A stretch of DNA of 64,000 nucleotides from Confluentibacter citreus (GTDB lineage Bacteria; Bacteroidota; Bacteroidia; Flavobacteriales; Flavobacteriaceae): positions 360,200-424,199 of the forward strand of contig NZ_NIXN01000002.1 of NCBI RefSeq assembly GCF_002807055.1, read 5' to 3'. The notes below the pieces were generated by a model. It did not search any database and was not told the DNA's origin. It saw nothing but the letters and a program-made list of their open reading frames with translations. This document shows positions 17,779 to 27,062 of the stretch, in pieces. Both the position numbers and the translations under genes were made by a program. Each line of letters opens with the position of its first letter. The stretch's first letter is position 1.

Positions 17779-20508
17779 CTACCTGGTTTCTTTAATTACA
17801 GCCTGTGCTGAAACCAATCTCGCTATGGGAACTCTAAAAGGAGAACAACTCACATAATTCATACCTGTTTTATAGCAGAATTCAATGGAACTTGGTTCCC
17901 CGCCATGTTCCCCACAAATACCAACTTTTAAATTTGGCTTAACACGTCTTCCTCTTTCGGTTGACATTTTAATCAATTCACCAACACCTTCTTGATCCAA
18001 AACTTCAAAAGGATCTACTTTCAAAATGCCTTTTTCGATATAAATTGGCAGGAATTTACCAGCATCATCACGGGAATAACCGAAAGTCATCTGAGTTAAA
18101 TCATTCGTGCCAAATGAAAAGAAATCAGCTTTTTGGGCAATCTTATCTGCCACCAATGCTGCTCGTGGGATTTCAATCATGGTTCCAATTAAATAATCTA
18201 TGGTGTCATTTCTTTCTTCAAAAACAGTTTTTGCAGTGTTCCTGATTATTTGTTCTTGCATTTCAAATTCTTTAAGCGTACCTACTAATGGCACCATAAT
18301 TTCTGGCTTACTAATAATCCCTTTGGCTTTTAGGTTTAACGTGGCTTCAATGATGGCACGTGTTTGCATTTCGGTAATCTCTGGATAGGTATTTCCTAAC
18401 CTACAGCCTCGATGTCCTAGCATGGGATTAAACTCTTCCAGTTCAGCCACTTTATTCTTCACTGCCATTAATGAAATATGCATTTCATCTGCAAGTTCTT
18501 TTTGAGTTGCTAATTGATGAGGAACAAACTCATGTAAAGGGGGATCCAACAGACGAATAGTCACCGGAAAACCTTCCATCGCTTCAAAAATCCCTTCAAA
18601 GTCGGAGCGTTGCATAGGCAACAATCCATTCAATGCTTGTTTTCTACCTTTTACGGTATCTGCCAAAATCATTTCACGCATAGCTTTGATTCTATCAATT
18701 TCAAAGAACATATGCTCCGTTCTCGTTAAACCAATGCCTTGGGCACCAAAACCTCTGGCTATTCTAGCGTCATTAGGTGTATCTGCATTGGTTCTTACTT
18801 GCATTATGGCATATTTATCTGTCAACTTCATGATTTCAGCAAATTCACCCGTCAATTCTGGCTCAACGGTAGCTACTTTACCTTCAATAATATTGCCCGT
18901 AGAACCATTCAAGGAAATCCAGTCACCTTCATGGTATTCATGCTCACCGACAGTTAGTGTCCTGTCTTTATAATTTATTTTTAAAGCACCTGCACCAGAG
19001 ATACAACATTTGCCCATCCCTCTTGCTACCACGGCTGCATGTGATGTCATACCTCCTCTAGCCGTTAAGATCCCTTTGGCAATATTCATTCCCTCAAGAT
19101 CTTCAGGTGACGTTTCAATACGCACTAGTATGCTATTTTTGAACTTATTGGCTTCATCAGCAAAAAATACAATTTTACCAGTAGCTGCACCTGGAGATGC
19201 TGGCAAACCTTGAGCAATTACATGAGCGCTCTTTAAGGCTTCCGGATCAAAAATAGGATGTAATAACTCATCTAATTTGTTAGGTTCAATTCTCAACAAA
19301 GCTTCTTCCTCAGTTATCAAACCTTCTTGTAATAAGTCCACCGCAATTTTAACCATCGCAGCCCCAGTACGCTTACCATTTCTTGTTTGAAGAATCCAAA
19401 GTTTTCCATCTTGGATGGTAAACTCCATATCTTGCATATCCCGGTAATGCTTTTCCAATATGTGTTCGTAACCAACTAATTCATTATAATTCCCAGGCAT
19501 CAATTCTTCAAGTGATGGATAATCTTTGGCTCTCACCTCTTCATCAATTCTAGCCAATTCTGCCCATCGTAAAGACCCTAATTTCGTGATTTGTTGAGGG
19601 GTTCTAATGCCCGCTACTACATCTTCTCCTTGAGCATTTACCAAATATTCACCATTAAAAACATTTTCACCCGTACCAGCATCTCTTGTAAAACAAACAC
19701 CTGTGGCCGAATTATCGCCCATATTACCATACACCATAGCCTGAACATTCACTGCCGTTCCCCAATCTTCTGGGTAACCATGCATTTTCCTGTAGTACAT
19801 GGCACGCTCTCCATTCCAACTATTAAAAACAGCTATAATGGCTCCCCATAATTGTTCCCAAGGGTCAGTTGGAAAGTTACGACCTGTTTGCTTTTTAACG
19901 GCATCTTTAAAATCATAAACCAAATCCTTTAAATCTTGTACCGAAAATTCGGTATCCAAACGAATCCCTCTCTTTTCTTTAAGGTGATCCATTATTTCTT
20001 CGAAGGGATCCATGCTTTCCTTAGATTCTGGTTTCATTCCTAAAACCACACCGCCATACATTTGAATAAAACGGCGATACGAGTCCCAAGCAAAATGTTC
20101 ATTATCCGCTTTTTTAGCTAGGCCAATAACAACCTCATCGTTTATGCCAAGGTTTAAAACGGTATCCATCATGCCCGGCATTGAAACCCGGGCTCCAGAA
20201 CGTACCGATACCAACAAGGGATTGTTCATATCTCCAAACCTTGCTCCCATTAATGACTCAATATTCGCTATAGATTCTTCAACTTCCAATTTTAAATTAT
20301 TGATAACAACTTCTTCTCCCAATAAATTATATTCGGTACAAACATCGGTTGTGATTGTAAAACCTGGAGGCACAGGAATTCCAATAGAACTCATTTCTGC
20401 TAAATTGGCACCTTTGCCTCCTAGCAGATTTTTCATTTTACTATTACCATCGGCAGATTTGTTTCCAAATCTAAAAACTCTGGTCTTTGCTTTTTCCAAT
20501 AGTTCCAT
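17779..20508 (-). CDS. ppdK: Pyruvate, phosphate dikinase
   Basis: 909 residues, typical for PPDK. It reversibly makes phosphoenolpyruvate, AMP and PPi from pyruvate, ATP and Pi. The N-terminal ATP-grasp domain has LLGGKGANLAEMS and VRSGARVSMPGMMDTVLNLG. The swivelling phosphohistidine domain has GGMTSHAAVVARGMGKCC with His490. The C-terminal PEP/pyruvate barrel has the catalytic Cys865 in GICGEHGGEPSS. All key residues are present. Monocistronic, with a 231-base divergent upstream region shared with the acyl-CoA synthetase. In heterotrophic Bacteroidota it serves glycolysis/gluconeogenesis with PPi. Confidence 0.97.
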   Translation of the reverse strand: MELLEKAKTRVFRFGNKSADGNSKMKNLLGGKGANLAEMSSIGIPVPPGFTITTDVCTEYNLLGEEVVINNLKLEVEESIANIESLMGARFGDMNNPLLVSVRSGARVSMPGMMDTVLNLGINDEVVIGLAKKADNEHFAWDSYRRFIQMYGGVVLGMKPESKESMDPFEEIMDHLKEKRGIRLDTEFSVQDLKDLVYDFKDAVKKQTGRNFPTDPWEQLWGAIIAVFNSWNGERAMYYRKMHGYPEDWGTAVNVQAMVYGNMGDNSATGVCFTRDAGTGENVFNGEYLVNAQGEDVVAGIRTPQQITKLGSLRWAELARIDEEVRAKDYPSLEELMPGNYNELVGYEHILEKHYRDMQDMEFTIQDGKLWILQTRNGKRTGAAMVKIAVDLLQEGLITEEEALLRIEPNKLDELLHPIFDPEALKSAHVIAQGLPASPGAATGKIVFFADEANKFKNSILVRIETSPEDLEGMNIAKGILTARGGMTSHAAVVARGMGKCCISGAGALKINYKDRTLTVGEHEYHEGDWISLNGSTGNIIEGKVATVEPELTGEFAEIMKLTDKYAIMQVRTNADTPNDARIARGFGAQGIGLTRTEHMFFEIDRIKAMREMILADTVKGRKQALNGLLPMQRSDFEGIFEAMEGFPVTIRLLDPPLHEFVPHQLATQKELADEMHISLMAVKNKVAELEEFNPMLGHRGCRLGNTYPEITEMQTRAIIEATLNLKAKGIISKPEIMVPLVGTLKEFEMQEQIIRNTAKTVFEERNDTIDYLIGTMIEIPRAALVADKIAQKADFFSFGTNDLTQMTFGYSRDDAGKFLPIYIEKGILKVDPFEVLDQEGVGELIKMSTERGRRVKPNLKVGICGEHGGEPSSIEFCYKTGMNYVSCSPFRVPIARLVSAQAVIKETR

Positions 20509-20739
20509 AATCTATACTTTTTTATTAATTCATAATTCAAATTATAACTCTAAAGTTACATCTCTGAAACTTGAAATTCAATGACTTAAATCATGTTATT
20601 AGTAACATTCATTTTAGGTTTAAATAGAAAACAACATTTAAAATTTATAAGCAAGCAAGAAAATTGCTTTTAATTTGCTAATTTGAAAATCGTTTTTAAT
20701 TTCATACTTTGCATTACAAGAACTTATATATATAACTAA

Positions 20740-22506
20740 ATGGCAGAAATTAATAGGATTTTTGATTTCCCTTATTATCAGTTAAAGACTTATAATTTGG
20801 AAAAAGCATTCAGCACAAAATACGATGGTGAGTGGCAATCTGTGTCCACACAAGAGTTTATAAATCAAGCCAATGCCATTAGCCGAGGGTTATTACGTTT
20901 GGGTGTAAAACCAAACGATAAGATTGCTATAATTTCTTCTTCAAATAGAACCGAATGGAATATTCTAGATATTGGTGTCCTTCAAATAGGCGCTCAAAAT
21001 GCGCCCATCTATCCTACAATCTCTTCTGAAGATTATGAATATATTTTAAATCATTCCGAAGCTATTTATTGTTTTGTTTCAGATAATGAGGTTTTACAAA
21101 AGCTAAACGTCATTAAAAACAATACAAAACTTAAAAATATCTACACATTCGATCGTATTGAAAATGAAAATCATTGGACCGAAATTTTAAAATTAGGAGA
21201 AGACGCCAGCAACCAAAATGAGGTAGAATTAAGGAAAAATAGTGTATTACCTCATGATTTAGCAACTTTAATCTATACCTCTGGAACTACAGGAAAACCA
21301 AAAGGAGTTATGCTTTCACATAATAACTTAGTTTCAAATGTATTGGATAGCGAAAAGCGCGTGCCTTTTCATTATGGAAAATCCAAAGCTTTAAGCTTTC
21401 TTCCTGTTTGTCATGTTTTTGAACGTATGATTCTTTATTTATATCTATACTGTGGTGTTGAGATTTACTTTGCAGAATCCATCGAGAAAATGGGTGACAA
21501 TGTAAAAGAAGTGAAGCCAAATGTAATGACCGGTGTTCCCAGATTATATGAAAAAGTGTATGATAAAATTGTTTCCAAAGGAAACGACCAAAAAGGAATA
21601 AAAAAGATGCTTTTCTTTTGGGCGCTTAACTTGGGTTTAAAATACGAACCCTATGGAAAGAATGGTTTTTGGTACGAATTACAATTAAAAATAGCTAGAG
21701 CATTGATATTTAAAAAATGGCAAGAAGCGCTTGGTGGCAAACTGGATATCATGGTTTCTGGTAGTGCCGCGTTACAACCAAGACTTACAAGAGTTTTTGC
21801 AGCAGCCAAATTACCCATTATGGAAGGATATGGCTTAACGGAAACCTCTCCCGTTATATCTGTAAACGATGTTAGACATGGTGGTTTTAGAATAGGCACT
21901 GTAGGCAAAATTATTGATAATGTAAGTGTTAAAATTGCTGAAGATGGTGAAATTCTTGTTAAAGGCCCCAATGTGATGCTTGGGTATTTTAAAGATCCTG
22001 AAAAAACGGATGAAGTCTTAATTGATGGTTATTTCCATACTGGGGATATTGGAGAAATAGACCCTGATGGTTTTTTAAAAATTACCGATAGAAAAAAAGA
22101 AATGTTCAAAACCTCTGGTGGCAAATACATAGCACCATCTATTATTGAAAATCAATTAAAACAATCTCGGTTTATAGAACAAGTTATGGTTGTAGGTGAT
22201 GGCGAAAAAATGCCTGCTGCTTTAATTCAAATCAATTTTGATTTTGTTAAAAAATGGGGTAAAATACATGGTATTGATTTTTCTACTGACTTGAGTATTA
22301 GTAACAATCCAAAAGTCATTGAAAGAATTCAGAAAGAAATAGATGAAGCCAACAAAAAATTTGGACAATGGGAACAAATCAAAAAATTTGAATTAACTCC
22401 TGATATTTGGTCTATTGATGCTGGGCACTTAACACCTACCATGAAAATGAAGCGAAAGGACATCAAGGCAAAATACATAGATCTTTATAATAAGATATAT
22501 CAATAA
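20740..22506 (+). CDS. Long-chain acyl-CoA synthetase (AMP-forming)
   Basis: 588 residues of the ANL superfamily. The P-loop is LIYTSGTTGKPKGVMLSHNN (about residues 179-198). The acyl-binding/adenylate motif is EGYGLTETSPVI, and the A8 hinge is GYFHTGDIGEIDPDGFLKITDRKKEMFKTSGGKYIAP. The sequence is of the FadD15/FAA type. It activates long-chain fatty acids to acyl-CoA at the membrane. It lies just upstream of the MarR-controlled beta-oxidation genes but is separated from them by its own terminator, so it is a functional neighbour in a separate transcript. A partial -7 box (TACTTTG) lies at 20705-20711. Confidence 0.93.
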   Translation: MAEINRIFDFPYYQLKTYNLEKAFSTKYDGEWQSVSTQEFINQANAISRGLLRLGVKPNDKIAIISSSNRTEWNILDIGVLQIGAQNAPIYPTISSEDYEYILNHSEAIYCFVSDNEVLQKLNVIKNNTKLKNIYTFDRIENENHWTEILKLGEDASNQNEVELRKNSVLPHDLATLIYTSGTTGKPKGVMLSHNNLVSNVLDSEKRVPFHYGKSKALSFLPVCHVFERMILYLYLYCGVEIYFAESIEKMGDNVKEVKPNVMTGVPRLYEKVYDKIVSKGNDQKGIKKMLFFWALNLGLKYEPYGKNGFWYELQLKIARALIFKKWQEALGGKLDIMVSGSAALQPRLTRVFAAAKLPIMEGYGLTETSPVISVNDVRHGGFRIGTVGKIIDNVSVKIAEDGEILVKGPNVMLGYFKDPEKTDEVLIDGYFHTGDIGEIDPDGFLKITDRKKEMFKTSGGKYIAPSIIENQLKQSRFIEQVMVVGDGEKMPAALIQINFDFVKKWGKIHGIDFSTDLSISNNPKVIERIQKEIDEANKKFGQWEQIKKFELTPDIWSIDAGHLTPTMKMKRKDIKAKYIDLYNKIYQ

Positions 22507-22517
22507 ATCATTTTCTC

Positions 22518-22549
22518 AACCACTCAACAACAATGAGTGGTTTTTTTTT
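22518..22549 (+). terminator. Rho-independent terminator of the acyl-CoA synthetase gene
   Basis: Perfect stem AACCACTCA / TGAGTGGTT with a 7-base loop and a run of nine or more T. Confidence 0.92.
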
Positions 22550-22565
22550 AACTTTATTTTATTTC

Positions 22566-22591
22566 AACATATTATGCATGCATAATATGTT
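22566..22591. promoter_or_regulatory. 26-bp perfect palindrome, candidate MarR operator
   Basis: The half-site AACATATTATGCA is followed immediately by its exact reverse complement, so the element is fully symmetric with no spacer. It ends 5 bases before the -7 box at 22596-22603, so it covers the -33 region of the promoter that reads into the MarR gene. This is where a repressor would block polymerase. Autoregulation is inferred. Confidence 0.65.
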
Positions 22592-22595
22592 TTTG

Positions 22596-22603
22596 TATAT
22601 TTG
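22596..22603 (+). promoter_or_regulatory. -7 promoter box TATATTTG of the marR-fad operon
   Basis: Perfect TAnnTTTG match just after the palindrome. It would give the MarR gene a leader of about 100 bases, containing a possible 21-codon ORF at 22624-22689. Confidence 0.55.
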
Positions 22604-22710
22604 AAATAACGAACCAGATATTAATGAATAATGGATATGGAAAAAATCTTTACATACCATTATTAAAAGATATGATAGCTGATTTATAAAAAACCAACCA
22701 TCATAAGCAG

Positions 22711-23148
22711 ATGAAAGACAAAACGATCGATTATGTATTAAGAACCACGTGGTTAACAGTTCAAAAAATGTATAATGAAGAAGCTTCAAAAATTGGCAGC
22801 ACTATGGCAACTGGCTTTACACTTTTAAGCATCGACCCAGAAAAAGGAACACCTTCAACAGCATTAGGCCCTAAAATGGGCATGGAAGCCACCAGTTTGT
22901 CCAGAATATTAAAAACTATGGAACAAAATGGCTTAATAGAACGCCAACCAAATCCTGAAGATGGAAGGGGTGTCATCATCACCTTAACAGATTTTGGAAG
23001 AGAAAAAAGAGCTTTTTCAAGAGAAAAGGTACTTGCATTTAACGAGGCCATTAAAAACAATGTTTCAGAAGAAAAATTAAAACATTTTTATGAAGTATCG
23101 GAACTGATAAACCATCTAGTTTCAAATAAAAAAATATACAATCAATAA
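22711..23148 (+). CDS. MarR-family transcriptional regulator of the beta-oxidation genes
   Basis: 145 residues with a winged helix-turn-helix. The recognition helix region is GMEATSLSRILKTMEQNGLIERQPNPEDGRGVIITLTDFGRE, where the wing DxR motif is EDGRG. The first gene of a run with the FadB-like and thiolase genes (23 and 79 bases apart). It probably senses acyl-CoA or fatty acids and binds the palindrome at 22566-22591, repressing its own operon. The ligand is inferred from neighbours. Confidence 0.88.
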   Translation: MKDKTIDYVLRTTWLTVQKMYNEEASKIGSTMATGFTLLSIDPEKGTPSTALGPKMGMEATSLSRILKTMEQNGLIERQPNPEDGRGVIITLTDFGREKRAFSREKVLAFNEAIKNNVSEEKLKHFYEVSELINHLVSNKKIYNQ

Positions 23149-23171
23149 AAAGGTTATAGTACAACTAAATT

Positions 23172-25565
23172 ATGAGTAAACGTTTAATTAATAAAGTTGC
23201 AGTTATTGGATCCGGTATTATGGGAAGTGGCATAGCATGTCATTTTGCCAATATTGGAGTGGGAGTGTTACTTTTAGATATTGTTCCCAGAGAACTTAAC
23301 GATGCAGAAAAATCAAAAGGTCTAACACTTGAAAGCAAAGCTGTTAGAAACCGTTTGGTCAATGATTCCCTTACCAATGCCTTAAAATCGAAGCCTTCTC
23401 CTATTTATCACGAAAAATTTGCCAGTAGAATTACAACAGGAAATCTAGAAGATGATATTTCTAAAGTGTCTGAAGCTGATTGGATTATTGAAGTGGTTGT
23501 AGAACGTCTGGACATTAAAAAGAAAGTCTTTGAAACCCTTGATAAACATAGAAAACCTGGAACCTTAATTACATCTAACACCTCTGGAATACCGATTCAT
23601 TTTATGAGTGAAGGCAGAAGTGAGGATTTTCAAAAACATTTTTGTGGGACACATTTTTTTAATCCGGCACGTTATTTAAAATTATTTGAAATCATTCCCG
23701 GACCTAAAACATCTCCAGAAGTTTTAAGTTTTTTGAACAATTACGGCGAACAATTTCTAGGAAAAACTTCAGTCATTGCTAAAGATACACCAGCTTTTAT
23801 AGGAAACCGAATAGGTATTTTTGGTATTATGAGTTTGTTTCATCAAGTCAAAGAACTTGGTTTGACTGTTGAGGATGTCGATAAATTAACAGGTCCTGTT
23901 ATTGGCAGACCAAAATCCGCTACATTTAGAACCGTCGATGTTGTTGGATTGGATACCTTAGTTCATGTTGCTAATGGCATTTACGAAAACTGTCCTAATG
24001 ACGAAGCTCATGGGCTTTTTAAACTTCCAGATTTTATAAGCAAAATGATGGAAAACAAATGGTTGGGAAGTAAAACGGGACAAGGATTTTACAAAAAAGA
24101 AAGTAATAGCATTTTAGCATTAGACTTAAATACTCTAGACTACAAACCTTCAAAAAAATCAAATTTTCCCACTTTAGAACAAACTAAAACCATCGATAAA
24201 GTTATTGATCGTTTTAAAATATTAGTTTCAGGAAAAGACAAAGCAGGTGATTTCTACCGAAAGAATTTTGCTTCAATGTTCGCTTATGTTTCTAACAGAA
24301 TTTCTGAAATCACAGACGAATTATACAAGATTGATGATGCCATGAAAGCTGGTTTTGGTTGGGAACACGGCCCATTCCAAATATGGGATGCCATTGGTGT
24401 TGTAAAAGGCATTGAAATAATGAAAGCTGAAGGTTTAGAACCTGCTGCTTGGGTCAATGAGATGCTTTCATCGGGCAATAAATCGTTTTATTCTATAAAA
24501 GAAGGAGCTACTTATTATTACGATATTCCTAAGAAAACCCAAGAAAAAATTCCAGGACAGGATGCTTTCATCATTCTGGATAATATTAGAAAATCCAATG
24601 AAGTATTTAAAAACTCTGGTGTGGTTGTAGAAGATTTAGGTGATGGTATTTTAAATTGTGAATTCCAATCTAAAATGAATACAATTGGTGGCGATGTGCT
24701 GGCCGGACTTAATAAAGCCATTGATTTAGCCGAAAAAGATTTTCAAGGCTTGGTGGTTGGTAATCAAGCAGCCAATTTCTCTGTTGGCGCTAATATAGGC
24801 ATGATTTTTATGATGGCGGTAGAACAGGAATATGACGAACTTAATGGAGCCATTAAATATTTTCAAGATACCATGATGCGCATGCGATACTCCTCAATCC
24901 CGACCATTTCTGCTCCCCATGGTATGTGTTTGGGTGGCGGCTGTGAATTATCCATGCACGCTGATAAAGTAGTTGCTGCAGCGGAAACTTATATTGGTTT
25001 GGTAGAATTTGGGGTTGGCGTTATTCCTGGAGGTGGTGGTTCTAAGGAACTGACTTTAAGAGCTCAGGATACGTTTAGAAAAGGTGATGTGGAATTGAAC
25101 ACCTTACAAGATTATTTCCTAACCATCGGCATGGCAAAAGTATCAACTTCTGCCTATGAGGCTTTTGATTTGGGAATCCTTCAACATGGGAAAGATATTG
25201 TCGTCGTTAACAAAGACAGACAAATAGCAACCGCTAAATCCTATGCAAAATTAATGGCTGAAACGGGCTACACTCAACCTATCAAAAGAAAAGATATTAA
25301 AGTTTTGGGAAAACAAGCTCTTGGGATGTTTTTAGTAGGAACGGATTCTATGGAAGCGTCCAATTTTATAAGTGAACATGACCATAAAATTGCTAACAAA
25401 CTAGCGTATGTCATGGCAGGTGGCGATTTATCGGAACCAACTTTAGTTAGCGAACAGTATTTATTGGATTTAGAACGTGAAGCCTTTTTAAGTTTATGTA
25501 CAGAGCGTAAAACCTTAGAACGTATTCAACACATGTTAAAAACTGGGAAACCATTACGTAACTAG
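23172..25565 (+). CDS. 3-hydroxyacyl-CoA dehydrogenase / enoyl-CoA hydratase fusion (FadB/FadN-like)
   Basis: 797 residues carrying two beta-oxidation activities. The order is dehydrogenase first, as in FadN, not hydratase first as in E. coli FadB. The Rossmann motif VIGSGIMGSGIACHFANIGV is at residues 9-28, and the dehydrogenase signature HFFNPARYLKLFEIIPG is at about 158-174. The hydratase/isomerase domain (about 480-700) has NFSVGANIGMI and the oxyanion-hole region GMCLGGGCELSMHADKVVAAAETYIGLVEFGVGVIPGGGG. It acts in the cytoplasm with the thiolase downstream. Confidence 0.95.
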   Translation: MSKRLINKVAVIGSGIMGSGIACHFANIGVGVLLLDIVPRELNDAEKSKGLTLESKAVRNRLVNDSLTNALKSKPSPIYHEKFASRITTGNLEDDISKVSEADWIIEVVVERLDIKKKVFETLDKHRKPGTLITSNTSGIPIHFMSEGRSEDFQKHFCGTHFFNPARYLKLFEIIPGPKTSPEVLSFLNNYGEQFLGKTSVIAKDTPAFIGNRIGIFGIMSLFHQVKELGLTVEDVDKLTGPVIGRPKSATFRTVDVVGLDTLVHVANGIYENCPNDEAHGLFKLPDFISKMMENKWLGSKTGQGFYKKESNSILALDLNTLDYKPSKKSNFPTLEQTKTIDKVIDRFKILVSGKDKAGDFYRKNFASMFAYVSNRISEITDELYKIDDAMKAGFGWEHGPFQIWDAIGVVKGIEIMKAEGLEPAAWVNEMLSSGNKSFYSIKEGATYYYDIPKKTQEKIPGQDAFIILDNIRKSNEVFKNSGVVVEDLGDGILNCEFQSKMNTIGGDVLAGLNKAIDLAEKDFQGLVVGNQAANFSVGANIGMIFMMAVEQEYDELNGAIKYFQDTMMRMRYSSIPTISAPHGMCLGGGCELSMHADKVVAAAETYIGLVEFGVGVIPGGGGSKELTLRAQDTFRKGDVELNTLQDYFLTIGMAKVSTSAYEAFDLGILQHGKDIVVVNKDRQIATAKSYAKLMAETGYTQPIKRKDIKVLGKQALGMFLVGTDSMEASNFISEHDHKIANKLAYVMAGGDLSEPTLVSEQYLLDLEREAFLSLCTERKTLERIQHMLKTGKPLRN

Positions 25566-25577
25566 ACCTTTTAGATG

Positions 25578-25607
25578 GTTAGATTTCTAGAATTTTAGAA
25601 ATCTAAC
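25578..25607. repeat. Intergenic hairpin between the FadB-like and thiolase genes
   Basis: Perfect 12-bp stem GTTAGATTTCTA / TAGAAATCTAAC with a 6-base loop, inside a TCTAG-rich spacer. It lacks a T-run, so it is more likely a dispersed repeat or RNA-processing/stability hairpin than a terminator. The 3' end of the spacer, TCTAAAAATCTAAAAAAATG, nearly recurs before the acyl-CoA dehydrogenase ATG. Confidence 0.55.
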
Positions 25608-25644
25608 TAGTCTATAGATCTAAGGAGTCTAAAAATCTAAAAAA

Positions 25645-26835
25645 ATGAAACAAGCATATATAGTAAAAGCATACAGAACGGCCGTTGGCAAAGCGCCAAA
25701 GGGTGTGTTCCGTTTTAAAAGAGCGGATGAATTGGGTGCGGAAACCATCCAGCACATGATGAAAGAATTACCCAATTTAGATATTAAACGTATTGATGAT
25801 GTGATTGTTGGAAACGCCATGCCAGAAGGCGCACAAGGTTTAAACATGGCTCGATTTATATCGCTTATTGGTTTAAATTCTGTAGATGTTCCCGGAGTGA
25901 CCGTCAATCGCTTTTGCTCATCAGGAATCGAAACTATTGCCATTGCGGTTGCTAAAATTCAATCAGGCATGGCAAATTGTATCATTGCTGGAGGCTCTGA
26001 AAGCATGAGTTCTGTGCCTATGACAGGTTTTAAACCCGAATTAAATTATAATACCGTAAAAGCTGGGCACGAAGATTATTATTGGGGTATGGGGAATACG
26101 GCGGAAGCTGTTGCCAACCAATTTAACGTATCTCGTGAAGACCAAGATGAATTTGCCTATAATTCACATATGAAAGCCTTAAAAGCTCAAGCTGAAAATC
26201 GTTTTCAAGATCAGATTGTTCCCATTGAAGTGGAAGAAACGTATTTAGATGACCATGGTAAAAAAGCAATAAAAAAATACACCGTAACAAAAGACGAAGG
26301 TCCAAGGGCTGGCACGAGTATAGAGGCGTTAGCAAAATTACGTCCTGTTTTTGCTGCCAATGGCTCCGTTACCGCTGGGAATTCGTCACAAATGAGTGAT
26401 GGTGCTGCCTTTGTAATGGTCATGGGTGAAGATATGGTTAAAGAATTAAATTTGGAACCCATCGCCAGATTGGTCAGTTATGCTGCTGTGGGCGTAGAAC
26501 CTCGCATTATGGGCATTGGTCCTGTAAAGGCCATTCCTAAAGCATTACAACAAGCAGGATTAAAACTAGATCATTTGAGTTTGATAGAATTAAATGAAGC
26601 TTTTGCTTCCCAATCCATAGCGGTTATAAGAGAATTACACCTTAATAAAGATATTGTGAATGTGAATGGTGGTGCTATTGCATTAGGCCATCCGTTGGGT
26701 TGTACAGGAACCAAACTATCCGTACAATTATTTGATGAAATGCGTAAACGAACTATGGTTGGTAAATATGGAGCAGTAACGATGTGTGTTGGGACTGGGC
26801 AAGGTGCTTGTGGGATATTTGAATTTCTTGGTTAA
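25645..26835 (+). CDS. Acetyl-CoA C-acyltransferase (thiolase, FadA-like)
   Basis: 396 residues with a complete thiolase active site: nucleophile Cys91 in [10 protein letters not shown], histidine in [14 protein letters not shown], and the second cysteine in [14 protein letters not shown] at the C terminus. It catalyses the last step of beta-oxidation, releasing acetyl-CoA. It follows the FadB-like gene in the same operon. The next gene, the acyl-CoA dehydrogenase, is 227 bases on, past a decayed gene remnant. Confidence 0.95.
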   Translation: MKQAYIVKAYRTAVGKAPKGVFRFKRADELGAETIQHMMKELPNLDIKRIDDVIVGNAMPEGAQGLNMARFISLIGLNSVDVPGVTVNRFCSSGIETIAIAVAKIQSGMANCIIAGGSESMSSVPMTGFKPELNYNTVKAGHEDYYWGMGNTAEAVANQFNVSREDQDEFAYNSHMKALKAQAENRFQDQIVPIEVEETYLDDHGKKAIKKYTVTKDEGPRAGTSIEALAKLRPVFAANGSVTAGNSSQMSDGAAFVMVMGEDMVKELNLEPIARLVSYAAVGVEPRIMGIGPVKAIPKALQQAGLKLDHLSLIELNEAFASQSIAVIRELHLNKDIVNVNGGAIALGHPLGCTGTKLSVQLFDEMRKRTMVGKYGAVTMCVGTGQGACGIFEFLG

Positions 26836-26887
26836 GACAAAAGATAATAGAAACTAGACAATAGAATATAGAAATTTATCGGTGGGA

Positions 26888-27051
26888 TTGAGAAAGCGTC
26901 ATAATTACAAGAATCTAAAAATTTGGAATTAAACTATTTCTGAAGAAGAATTAAAACAATTAGAGTAAAAATAAAAGAAATACAAAAAATAATTCAAGTA
27001 TCAAATCGAGACAAAATCATCTGTCTTAGATCTTGGTTCTTGAATCTATAA
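26888..27051 (+). pseudogene. Remnant of a four-helix-bundle (S23-type) gene
   Basis: From the TTG at 26888 the sequence reads LRKRHNYKNLKIWN, the characteristic N terminus of Bacteroidota four-helix-bundle proteins. It jumps at once to ISEEELKQLE, which resembles their C terminus. A frameshift then continues VKIKEIQKIIQVSNRDK up to a stop at 27049-27051. The central ~80 residues are missing, as after an internal deletion. This also explains the unusual spacer between the thiolase and dehydrogenase genes. The match is from memory of the family, so confidence is moderate. Confidence 0.6.
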
Positions 27052-27062
27052 ATCTAAAAAAA

